Position numbers and translations under genes: made by a program. The notes below the pieces were generated by a model that was not told the DNA's origin, did not search any database, and saw nothing but the letters and a program-made list of their open reading frames with translations. Positions 1-6,425 of a DNA stretch of 6,432 bases are shown here, piece by piece. The stretch is from an uncultured Spirochaetaceae bacterium (lineage in GTDB: Bacteria; Spirochaetota; Spirochaetia; Treponematales; Treponemataceae): contig CADBRC010000143.1 of assembly GCA_902796985.1 (NCBI GenBank), forward strand, positions 1-6,432. The letters run 5' to 3'. Numbering within the stretch: position 1 is the first letter of the stretch; every line of letters starts with the position of its first letter.

Positions 1-86
1 CGCTCGCCTTCGGTTTCCGTTACAGAGACAGAGGCGGGATCATCGACCAATGATTTCGCTATGTATTCAATCAGGTCTTTTTCCAT
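1..86 (-). CDS. khpA: KhpA-type KH-domain RNA-binding protein, N-terminal part (cut by window edge)
   Basis: Only the first 28 codons are present; the rest lies beyond the left edge. The peptide begins MEKDLIEYIAKSLVDDP and continues with ASVSVTETEGE, matching the usual opening of the small single-KH protein KhpA (YlqC family). That family binds RNA, often as a partner of KhpB/Jag, and is linked to cell division and envelope control in Firmicutes. The KH GxxG loop would lie outside the window. The ATG is 21 nt after the rpsP stop, with GGGAG and AGAGG purine stretches upstream. In many bacteria khpA directly follows rpsP and precedes rimM-trmD-rplS, which supports the call. It is probably co-transcribed with rpsP from the promoter at 463-491. 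Confidence 0.85.
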   Translation of the reverse strand, partial: MEKDLIEYIAKSLVDDPASVSVTETEGE

Positions 87-107
87 TTCCTCTTAGCTCC
101 CTGCAAC

Positions 108-374
108 TTACTTGGAAATCTTCTGTCCCTTTACTGACAAGCCGTTCGTATTGAAAATCTTCTTGACAATTGCCGTCGGCTGGGCTCCCACGCTGAGCCA
201 GTACTTGGCCCTCTCTTCGTTAAAGCTCGTCTGCTTGCCTTCCGGCGCAATCGGATGGTACTGGCCGATTTCCTCAATCGTAGCTCCGTCGCGGGGCTTC
301 CGCGCGTCAAGGACGACGATGCGGTAGTCAGGGCGGGCTTTGGTACCAAACCTCTTAAGTCTGATTTTTACCAC
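108..374 (-). CDS. rpsP: 30S ribosomal protein S16, GTG start
   Basis: This encodes a small-subunit ribosomal protein of 88 residues, a normal length for bacterial S16, which takes part in 30S assembly. The N-terminus [20 protein letters not shown] and the following PRDG...IEEIGQYHP segment are family signatures. [16 protein letters not shown] is the conserved second half, and a short Lys-rich tail ends the protein. The reading frame stays open upstream to 536, but homology begins exactly at a GTG (372-374). A GGGGGA ribosome-binding site (383-388) lies 8 nt before it, and the upstream part contains the promoter, so GTG is chosen as the start. The gene is divergent from the acidic-protein gene and is followed 21 nt later by khpA. 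Confidence 0.95.
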   Translation of the reverse strand: MVKIRLKRFGTKARPDYRIVVLDARKPRDGATIEEIGQYHPIAPEGKQTSFNEERAKYWLSVGAQPTAIVKKIFNTNGLSVKGQKISK

Positions 375-382
375 TTGCTTTT

Positions 383-388
383 TCCCCC
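383..388 (-). promoter_or_regulatory. Ribosome-binding site that sets the rpsP GTG start
   Basis: On the minus strand GGGGGA lies 8 nt before the GTG of rpsP. An ATG overlaps the left end of this stretch but is in another frame. The spacing and the start of S16 homology together favour GTG over longer in-frame options. Confidence 0.65.
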
Positions 389-462
389 ATAATAAAGAAA
401 AATTATCTGCTCGTCCGCCCTCCCCGGTGACACGGGTCGTAAACGGACACAGCACGGGCAAT

Positions 463-491
463 ATCATATTGTAAAATATAGCGTTAGTCAA
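463..491 (-). promoter_or_regulatory. Probable sigma70 promoter of rpsP-khpA
   Basis: The minus strand reads TTGACT (-35, 486-491), a 17-nt spacer, then TATGAT (-10, 463-468). Each hexamer is one base from consensus and the spacing is ideal. Transcription would begin near 456, giving a leader of about 80 nt. The leader contains a small CCCG/CGGG pairing (423-436), too weak to call a structure. A second TATAAT-like -10 lies upstream at 520-525 but has a poor -35. Confidence 0.75.
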
Positions 492-534
492 TGAGCAAGC
501 CCCGAATTTCAAGAAACAAATTATAGTAAAAAGC

Positions 535-560
535 AATTGACAAAAGCCCTTATGTCAATT
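535..560. promoter_or_regulatory. Perfect inverted repeat AATTGACA-N10-TGTCAATT, possible operator
   Basis: The arms 535-542 and 553-560 are exact reverse complements separated by 10 nt. The left arm contains the TTGACA used as the -35 of the plus-strand acidic-protein gene, so a protein bound here would cover that promoter. It also lies upstream of the rpsP promoter. The centre-to-centre arm distance of about 18 nt fits a dimeric regulator. No T-run follows, so it is not a normal terminator. The operator role is inferred. Confidence 0.5.
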
Positions 561-565
561 AGAGT
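537..565 (+). promoter_or_regulatory. Candidate promoter of the acidic-protein gene
   Basis: TTGACA (537-542) is a perfect -35. After 17 nt comes TAGAGT (560-565), which matches TATAAT at four of six positions. Transcription would start near 572, about 50 nt before the ATG. The weak -10 combined with the inverted repeat over the -35 suggests regulated rather than constitutive use. This is an inference. Confidence 0.5.
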
Positions 566-621
566 GGAGTGTGGGCTGGGAATTAGTTTGGGAAGGCTAA
601 TTTTTACAAGGAGCAGTCACG

Positions 622-933
622 ATGGCGGATGCTGACGATTTTCTGGAGTTCTCTTCAATGGCGGGTTTTTCCTACGATGACGACGATTACGACGAGGAAA
701 GCGAATACGACGAAGAGGACGATGACTATGACGACTTCGAGAATGACGAGGAGGAGTCATACGATGACGCATTCGGTGTCGATGATGACCCTTATGACGA
801 ACCGTTCGATGATCAGGAAATAGAGGACGGCTATGACAACCGCAAGCGCAGCTTCGACGACGACGATCTGTACAACGACGACGAGGAAATCGAAGAAGAC
901 TCAGACCCCTCCGAGCTTGACGACTTGATGTAA
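622..933 (+). CDS. Extremely acidic Asp/Glu/Tyr-rich small protein, unknown function
   Basis: I do not recognise this 103-residue protein. By my count it has 35 Asp and 18 Glu, with only three basic residues, all in one RKR cluster at 74-76. There is no Cys, His or Trp. Eight Tyr recur roughly every 5-13 residues in an acidic setting (YDDD, YDEE, YDDF types). A less acidic N-terminus (MADADDFLEFSSMAGFSY) and the end SELDDLM frame the low-complexity core. No signal peptide or membrane segment is seen, so it is probably cytoplasmic and disordered. Translation is supported by AAGGAG (608-613) 8 nt before the ATG and by a candidate promoter at 537-565. It is the only convincing plus-strand gene, divergent from rpsP and convergent with rsfS. 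It could be a nucleic-acid mimic, a chaperone-like tail protein or a cation-binding protein; none of these is shown. Confidence 0.75.
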   Translation: MADADDFLEFSSMAGFSYDDDDYDEESEYDEEDDDYDDFENDEEESYDDAFGVDDDPYDEPFDDQEIEDGYDNRKRSFDDDDLYNDDEEIEEDSDPSELDDLM

Positions 934-1038
934 GCCTGCGGGCAGCTGCCTGCTAAGCTTCAGGGCGGCCCCGGCGAACCTGCGTTTGCCTGAGGGCCTG
1001 TTCCCTGTGCAGCGCAAGCCGCTTACCGCAGTGCGCTT
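934..1038. other. Convergent intergenic region with inverted repeats, possible weak terminators
   Basis: This 105-bp gap separates the ends of the acidic-protein gene and rsfS. It holds a palindrome around GGCAGCTGCC (938-953, one G-T wobble) just after the plus-strand stop. A pair AGCGCA/TGCGCT (1011-1016 and 1032-1037) sits just after the rsfS stop. TAAGCTTC (954-961) and GAAGCTTA (1044-1051) are also reverse complements. Neither hairpin is followed by a T-run on its outgoing strand, so intrinsic termination is not convincing. Rho-dependent ending is possible. Confidence 0.3.
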
Positions 1039-1395
1039 CTATCGAAGCTTAACCCCCGCGTGCCAGAGCTTTTCCAGCTCGTAGAAGTCCCTGGCCTCCT
1101 GGGTCATCAGGTGAATGACGATGGCTCCCAGATCCAGCAGAATCCACTCGTTCCCCTGCGGGGCCTTGTGGCCGGTCTGATGGAACTCAAGTCCGTTCTC
1201 CTTATTGTAATCCTTCACATATTTGTACAGACCTTCCGCCTGTGCACCGCTCGTCACAGTGACAATGACAAAGTAGTCCGTCCAGCTGTTCAGCTTGGAT
1301 ATATCCAGAACCGAGACATCCTGCCCCTTTCCGTCCTCCATCAGCTGCGCCAGCTCCAAAGCCTTCTGTTCCGTAGTCTTCTCTGTCTTTTCCAT
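1039..1395 (-). CDS. rsfS: Ribosome silencing factor RsfS (Iojap/YbeB family)
   Basis: RsfS binds ribosomal protein L14 on the 50S subunit and blocks joining with the 30S, lowering translation during starvation. The product is 118 residues, typical for the family. Signature segments are VSVLDISKL with TDYFVIVT (28-46), then GNEWILLDLGAIVIHLM (81-97) and the RDFYELEKLWHAG end (102-114). Where many homologues have an acidic 'DxGD' turn, this one reads DLGA, a modest change. The ATG is preceded by AGGAG about 10 nt upstream and lies 24 nt after the stop of the LCP gene. It is the last gene of the obgE cluster. Close linkage of rsfS with nadD and yqeK is common in bacteria and supports the assignment. 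Confidence 0.93.
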   Translation of the reverse strand: MEKTEKTTEQKALELAQLMEDGKGQDVSVLDISKLNSWTDYFVIVTVTSGAQAEGLYKYVKDYNKENGLEFHQTGHKAPQGNEWILLDLGAIVIHLMTQEARDFYELEKLWHAGVKLR

Positions 1396-1419
1396 AAAAA
1401 TCTTTCTCCTATAAAAAAA

Positions 1420-2643
1420 TCAATCCTTAGCCTCGGCCTCTTCCTTGCCGAAGCCACCGCGCACATAGCGCCCGTCCCAGTCACCGCCGAGGACAAGGGT
1501 GAAATCCACGTCCTCGGGGCTGTCGTCGCCCAAGTCTATCTCTTCATCTATCATGTTATAGCAGCTGATGAAGTCGCCGAGCGTCCTTGCCGCCACCTCG
1601 TTGCCTATATGATTTATGATGACCGTGTGCTCATAATCCATCCTGTCTGCGTTCCCGACCCGCAGGATGCTGTAGCCCGCATTCTCAAGGAGGATCGAGG
1701 CATTGCGGGCAAGCCCCTGCTGGTAGGTTCCGTTCAGGACCTCCACCACGTAGACACGCCTGTTGTCCTGGTCGTCGCTGGCTATGAGCATGCGGACCTT
1801 CTGCTTGACGACGTCCTTGACCAGCTGGCCGTTCAGGAAGGGGAAGATAAGCTTCTTCCCGTCCACGAGCCTCTCGCTGCCCAGCACGGACTGGGTCGTC
1901 AGGAAGTTGGAGTCAAAGTCCGTCAGCAGCGACAGCAGCTCGTACAGGCCGTCTTCATCCACATTGCCGTGCATGCAGGAGGAGTAATAGGCAAAGTTGG
2001 TCTTGTCAAGCATGTCCGGGCGGCTGTTCTTCAGCGCGGTCAGGAAAGAGGTGAATGCCATGAGCCTCCGCCCGTCCCTCGCCGTCTCGTCCTCGTCGTC
2101 CAGCATATACTCCATGTAGTCCTTGAGCTTCTCGCCGTCAAGGTTGACGGAGCCGCCGGGCAAAAGCCACCTGCCTCCCGAGCCGTCGCTCATATCCACC
2201 GGCTCAGGGATGAACACCGGAAGCCCGCCCAGGTAATCCGCCATGCGGCCGAATTCATCCTCCCCTATCGATATGGAGAAGGGAATCTCAAGCCCCAAAA
2301 GCTCCTCCAGCTCGTCGATGTACGCATCCATCCCCCGGTCACGGTAAATCACGTCTATCCGGTCAACCCGCCCCAGACTCTTCCAGATGGAACCGGTGTT
2401 GCCGGGAATGTCAATGACGGCGCCTTTCTTGGATTCCGGATAGTAGAGGAATACATCAGAACACAGCGCAGTGCCGTCCCTTCCCCGGATGACGAAGAGG
2501 ACTTTGACGACCTGATCCTTCTTGAGCTTGTCCGCGACAGGATCACGCACCAGAGACATCGCAACCCTGACGATGACCATGACGACGATTATCAGGATAA
2601 ACAGGATGAACGCGAAGCTCTTCTGCTCCCGGCTCAGCCTCAT
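1420..2643 (-). CDS. LytR-CpsA-Psr (LCP) protein with C-terminal LytR_C domain; divergent catalytic residues
   Basis: This 407-residue envelope protein has a short cytoplasmic N-terminus and one membrane segment (about 9-31), so the rest is likely outside the membrane. An LCP-like domain spans about 45-240: SDVFLYYPE (62-70, the 'SD' retained), a VIDIP strand (76-80), LEIPFSISI, the LGGLPVFIPEPVD segment (138-150), LPGGSVNLDGEKL (161-173) and RDGRR (189-193). A LytR_C domain follows (about 296-395) with the hallmark VLNGT (302-306), GLA, and VGNAD (329-333). Classical LCP enzymes move undecaprenyl-linked glycopolymers to peptidoglycan. Here the usual IPRD is IPGN (79-82) and the usual YxRxR region is YMEYM (176-180), so phosphate-gripping arginines appear to be missing. 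It may act as a non-catalytic protein. It starts 2 nt after the yqeK stop, with GGGAGG inside the end of yqeK as ribosome-binding site. Confidence 0.82.
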   Translation of the reverse strand: MRLSREQKSFAFILFILIIVVMVIVRVAMSLVRDPVADKLKKDQVVKVLFVIRGRDGTALCSDVFLYYPESKKGAVIDIPGNTGSIWKSLGRVDRIDVIYRDRGMDAYIDELEELLGLEIPFSISIGEDEFGRMADYLGGLPVFIPEPVDMSDGSGGRWLLPGGSVNLDGEKLKDYMEYMLDDEDETARDGRRLMAFTSFLTALKNSRPDMLDKTNFAYYSSCMHGNVDEDGLYELLSLLTDFDSNFLTTQSVLGSERLVDGKKLIFPFLNGQLVKDVVKQKVRMLIASDDQDNRRVYVVEVLNGTYQQGLARNASILLENAGYSILRVGNADRMDYEHTVIINHIGNEVAARTLGDFISCYNMIDEEIDLGDDSPEDVDFTLVLGGDWDGRYVRGGFGKEEAEAKD

Positions 2644-2645
2644 TC

Positions 2646-3266
2646 CTAGAAGCCTCCCGCCATGCCCGCCGCCATCTGCGCATCGCGGGTAATGTCCCGC
2701 CTGAGGCTCTCGCGGAAGCGCACGCTCACATCAGCGACCTTCTTACCCTTGGACTCAAGGTAGCGCATGTTCTCCTCAAGGACGGCAAGGGTCAGTCCGT
2801 CAAGGCTCTTGGCAAAGAGCGCGTCCCGGTACTCCTGCGTAGACTGGGGGCGGCCCGGCTCTATCTTGTCCGCCGCATAGATTATCTTGGCGAGGGGGCA
2901 GAGGCTCGCCCCGCCCATCGTGTGGCGGGAAACCGCCTGTATGATGTCCGCGTCCTTCACCCCGAAGTCGCTCTCAAGCTTCATTGCGGCAGCCCTTCCG
3001 TGCAGGAGGGCAGGCTTCTTCTTCTCCACCTCGGAAATCGGCTGCTGGTCTTTCGAGGCGAGGGCGAGGAGCTCCGCGTCCTCCAGATCCTTGCACATGT
3101 CGTGCGCAATCCCGGCCAGATAACCCTTGGCGGGATCCACGCCGAACATATTGCACATCAGCTCCGCCGTGGCAGCGACCCTGAGGCTGTGCTCCCACCT
3201 CTCCTTCTTTTCCGCGGCCCTGGCAAATGCACTCACCCGGTCAATCAAATCCTTAGTTATTTCCAT
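2646..3266 (-). CDS. yqeK: YqeK-type HD-domain hydrolase (probable symmetrical Ap4A hydrolase)
   Basis: The 206-residue product has the HD-superfamily metal-binding pattern: H26 (EHSLRV), H55-D56 (IAHDMCKD), H89 (LHGRAA), H115 (SRHTMG) and D133 in AADKIEPGRP. This set and order match YqeK, for which members have been reported to hydrolyse diadenosine tetraphosphate to ADP. The frame is open upstream to 3317. However, the ATG at 3264-3266 is chosen because homology starts there and a GAAGG ribosome-binding site lies about 10 nt before it. The start overlaps the end of nadD by 14 nt, implying coupled translation. Neighbouring nadD (upstream) and rsfS (downstream) is the usual genomic company of yqeK. 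The C-terminus (MAAGMAGGF) is unremarkable. Confidence 0.92.
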   Translation of the reverse strand: MEITKDLIDRVSAFARAAEKKERWEHSLRVAATAELMCNMFGVDPAKGYLAGIAHDMCKDLEDAELLALASKDQQPISEVEKKKPALLHGRAAAMKLESDFGVKDADIIQAVSRHTMGGASLCPLAKIIYAADKIEPGRPQSTQEYRDALFAKSLDGLTLAVLEENMRYLESKGKKVADVSVRFRESLRRDITRDAQMAAGMAGGF

Positions 3267-3920
3267 GAGTATAAAGCCTTCTTTCGATAATATAGCGGAA
3301 AACGGCGGCAGGAACAAGGTACTTGAAGCCCCTGCCCTCCCCTGCCCTCGTCCTGATATCCGTGGAACTCAGGGGGATGACGGCGTTGGAAAGCCTGTCC
3401 GCCCCGTCAAAGAGGGGGTCGCCGGACGGATCATAGTCCAGGTTGGAAGCAAAGTCCGCCTCCGCATACGCCCCGTGGGGCTTGTTGGCATGGGAGGCGC
3501 TCTCAAGCGTCATCGGCCGCCGAGCCAGAATCAGCCGGCACCTGGCGGCAAGCTCCTGCGCGTTTTTCCAGAGGTGAAAGCCCGGCAGGAGGTCGTCGCC
3601 CATTATGAGGCCGATTTTCCCCTCCAGAACGCCGGAGTACTTCTCTTCCAGAAAGGCCACCGTGTCCCAGGTGTAGGAGACCCCGCCCCGGTCAATCTCG
3701 CAGGACTCCGCCTCGAACCTCCCGTCTCCCTCACAGGCAAGGCGGACCATCTGAAGCCGGTCCTCTGCGCTCACAATGTCCCGCGCATCCTTGTGGGGAG
3801 CCTTGCAGGTAGGAATGAACAGCACGCGGTCGTAGCCCAGCACCGAACAAACCTCGTCGGCGAGGGCAAGATGGCCTATGTGGATGGGGTTGAAGCTGCC
3901 CCCCAGAATTGCAATCCTCA

Positions 3921-3921
<1 letters not shown>
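3253..3921 (-). CDS. nadD: Nicotinate-nucleotide adenylyltransferase NadD
   Basis: NadD joins nicotinate mononucleotide and ATP to form deamido-NAD, the adenylyl-transfer step of NAD synthesis in the cytoplasm. The 222-residue protein shows the nucleotidyltransferase signature GGSFNPIHIGH (7-17), APHK (41-44), SYTWDT (82-87), the MGDD...W segment (108-118) and SSTDIRTR (185-192). Its length is normal. Two starts are possible: GTG at 3922-3924 or ATG at 3919-3921. AGGAGG (3926-3931) lies 4 nt before the ATG but only 1 nt before the GTG, so ATG is preferred. The obgE stop and this ATG overlap as TGATG, a stop-start coupling. The 3' end overlaps yqeK by 14 nt. Confidence 0.96.
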
Positions 3922-5129
<1,208 letters not shown>

Positions 5130-5153
5130 TCAAAACAAAAGCCGTGCGAAAAA

Positions 5154-5462
5154 CTACGCTTTGGCGGGAACAAGCTTGGGCTCGTTCCTTCCGATGTAGA
5201 CGGACTCCACAGCCATCGGCTCAACGGAGACAATCTTGCGGTTTCTCCTCTCGCCGAACACAACCTTTCCATCAGCGGTCGCAAAGAGGCTGTCGTCACC
5301 GGCCCTCTTCACGTTGTCGCCCGGGTGAATCGGTGTCCCGCGCTGCTTCACGATGATTGAACCAGCCGTAATCAGCTGGCCGCCATACACCTTGACTCCC
5401 AAATGCTTCGGGTTTGAATCGCGGCCGTTCTTTGCGCCGCTTCCACCTTTGCTACGTCCCAT
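5154..5462 (-). CDS. rpmA: 50S ribosomal protein L27, with C-terminal extension and no N-terminal propeptide
   Basis: L27 sits near the peptidyl-transferase centre, its N-terminus reaching toward the tRNA ends. The 102-residue product has the signature [14 protein letters not shown] (11-24), then [17 protein letters not shown] (32-48) and [11 protein letters not shown] (59-69). The mature-type N-terminus MGRSKGGSG is encoded directly. An in-frame TAA at 5475-5477, four codons before the ATG, excludes an upstream propeptide of the kind Prp cleaves in Firmicutes. A GGAGG 6 nt before the ATG supports this start. E. coli L27 (85 residues) would end near residue 82, so about 20 residues (from about 83, ending KLVPAKA) are extra. 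It lies 32 nt after prp and is followed by a terminator. Confidence 0.97.
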   Translation of the reverse strand: MGRSKGGSGAKNGRDSNPKHLGVKVYGGQLITAGSIIVKQRGTPIHPGDNVKRAGDDSLFATADGKVVFGERRNRKIVSVEPMAVESVYIGRNEPKLVPAKA

Positions 5463-5494
5463 ATTATTCCTCCGTTAAATTTCCGAACAAAAAA

Positions 5495-5839
5495 CTAATC
5501 GACAAAGCCACGTTCCTCCCTGAAGCTGATGCATTCAGGATATTCCCCGGAAAGGCTTTGCATTCCCTGCCTTATAAAGTCCGCCACGCAGACCAGGCGT
5601 TCCCGGCTCGCAGCCCCGCAAGAGGCGACGCGGAAACTCAGTTCCCCGCGCCGAGGGGCATCCGTCTCAAGGACGAGGCCGGAGCCGTCAGACTCCAGCA
5701 CCTCCATCGCCGTCCGCAGCAGAAAACTTTCCGCCGCGCACACGATGTCATGCCCCTTTCTGGAAAAGCCGGCATGTCCCGAAGCCCTTACTTCCCTGAA
5801 GGAGCCGTCCCCGGAACAGGCCAGAAAAACCTGCGTCAC
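5495..5839 (-). CDS. prp: Ribosomal-processing cysteine protease Prp family (YsxB/DUF464), GTG start
   Basis: In Firmicutes Prp removes a short N-terminal propeptide from L27. This 114-residue homologue keeps the expected catalytic pair: H22 in SGHAG and C34 in GHDIVCAAES. These positions equal those of the S. aureus enzyme (H22/C34) as I recall them, which also supports the start. The start is a GTG (5837-5839); no in-frame ATG or other plausible start lies upstream, because the rplU stop TAA is in the same frame only three codons earlier. I see no clear ribosome-binding site, so translation probably depends on ribosomes finishing rplU. The gene sits between L21 and L27, the standard location of the family. 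Its usual L27 propeptide substrate is absent here, so its target is uncertain. Confidence 0.9.
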   Translation of the reverse strand: MTQVFLACSGDGSFREVRASGHAGFSRKGHDIVCAAESFLLRTAMEVLESDGSGLVLETDAPRRGELSFRVASCGAASRERLVCVADFIRQGMQSLSGEYPECISFREERGFVD

Positions 5840-5848
5840 AGGCGCATG

Positions 5849-6166
5849 TTACGCTACAGTGATGTCCTTCACCTTCACGTCGGTAAAGGAATCCCTGTGC
5901 CCGTGCAGGCGGTGGTAATCCTTCTTGGCCTTGTACTTGAGCACGAGGATCTTCCTGTCACGGAAGGTATTTCCGACCTCAACAGTCACCTTCGCACCGG
6001 AAACATAGGGAGTTCCCACGGAAACCTTATCCCCGTCGCTGACGAGGAGAACCTTGTCAATCGTAATCGTATCGCCCTCTTTTGCGTCGTTTATCTTCGC
6101 GAACGTGAGGACCGCATCCTTCTCCACCTTGTACTGGTTGCCGTTGTATTCAACGATAGCGTACAT
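5849..6166 (-). CDS. rplU: 50S ribosomal protein L21
   Basis: L21 binds 23S rRNA in the large subunit. The 105-residue protein starts MYAIVEYNGNQYKVEKD and contains VLLVSDGDKVSVGTPYV (39-55). It closes with the conserved KILVLKYKAKKDYHRLHGHRD block (72-92) and a FTDVKVKDI end, all diagnostic of L21. The length is standard. AGAGG stands 6 nt before the ATG. It is the first gene of the rplU-prp-rpmA unit, whose promoter is proposed at 6246-6275. The stop is followed by prp after only 9 nt in the same frame. Confidence 0.97.
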   Translation of the reverse strand: MYAIVEYNGNQYKVEKDAVLTFAKINDAKEGDTITIDKVLLVSDGDKVSVGTPYVSGAKVTVEVGNTFRDRKILVLKYKAKKDYHRLHGHRDSFTDVKVKDITVA

Positions 6167-6245
6167 CTTGAACCTCTGAAAAAAACTTATTTGCTCCTGT
6201 CAGGTAGCGGGTCTGCCATGAGCTAAGAACGCATAAACGCTCTAT

Positions 6246-6275
6246 ACTTTATCAGTTTTTGCAACAAAAAGTCAA
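6246..6275 (-). promoter_or_regulatory. Candidate promoter of rplU-prp-rpmA
   Basis: The minus strand shows TTGACT (6270-6275), an 18-nt spacer, then TAAAGT (6246-6251). The -35 matches five of six consensus bases and the -10 four of six. The spacer holds a TTTTTG/CAAAAA inverted repeat (arms 6255-6260 and 6264-6269), possibly chance in A/T-rich DNA. The leader would be about 73 nt; I saw no convincing L21-type attenuator in it. Confidence 0.55.
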
Positions 6276-6287
6276 GGGCAGGAAACG

Positions 6288-6320
6288 GCACGGGACGAAT
6301 TTTTTCGGATACGCCCGTGC
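6288..6320. repeat. Inverted repeat GCACGGG...CCCGTGC upstream of the rplU promoter
   Basis: Arms 6288-6294 and 6314-6320 are perfect 7-bp reverse complements. Inside lies a second small hairpin, CGAA-TTTT-TTCG (6296-6307). No T-run follows on either strand, so this is not a standard terminator. It lies 12 nt upstream of the proposed -35 for rplU and shares its right arm with the first block of the 23-nt periodic array. Confidence 0.5.
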
Positions 6321-6425
6321 AGCAGCATGTAAAACGCCCGTTGAATTTACACCATCACGCCCGGCCCATGTGTGACACACACACCAAGCCATGTGTCAGC
6401 CTCACACCAGACCGGTCAGACGGCC
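6311..6425. repeat. Degenerate 23-nt periodic array (five units), extending toward the window end
   Basis: ACGCCCG occurs at 6311, 6334 and 6357, exactly 23 nt apart. CCATGTGT occurs at 6366 and 6389, again 23 nt apart. CACACCA occurs at 6380 and 6403, also 23 nt apart. Written in rows of 23, neighbouring rows share one of these blocks in register, although the first and last rows differ. Twenty-three is not a multiple of three and no gene is supported here, so this is probably non-coding. It could be a decayed tandem repeat or a set of binding sites. Confidence 0.55.

Noticed and set aside
375..536. A 54-codon N-terminal extension of S16
   Set aside because: The extension has no S16 homology and covers the probable promoter (463-491) and leader. 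The GTG at 372-374 with GGGGGA fits the family start.
1060..2649. A 529-codon open frame on the plus strand
   Set aside because: It lies opposite rsfS and the LCP gene, which have clear family motifs and ribosome-binding sites. The plus-strand translation matches no family I know and reads as an antisense by-product of G+C-rich coding DNA.
6187..6219. A 10-residue upstream open frame in the rplU leader (MADPLPDRSK)
   Set aside because: No ribosome-binding site precedes it and there is no codon pattern typical of a leader peptide. A frame this short is expected by chance.
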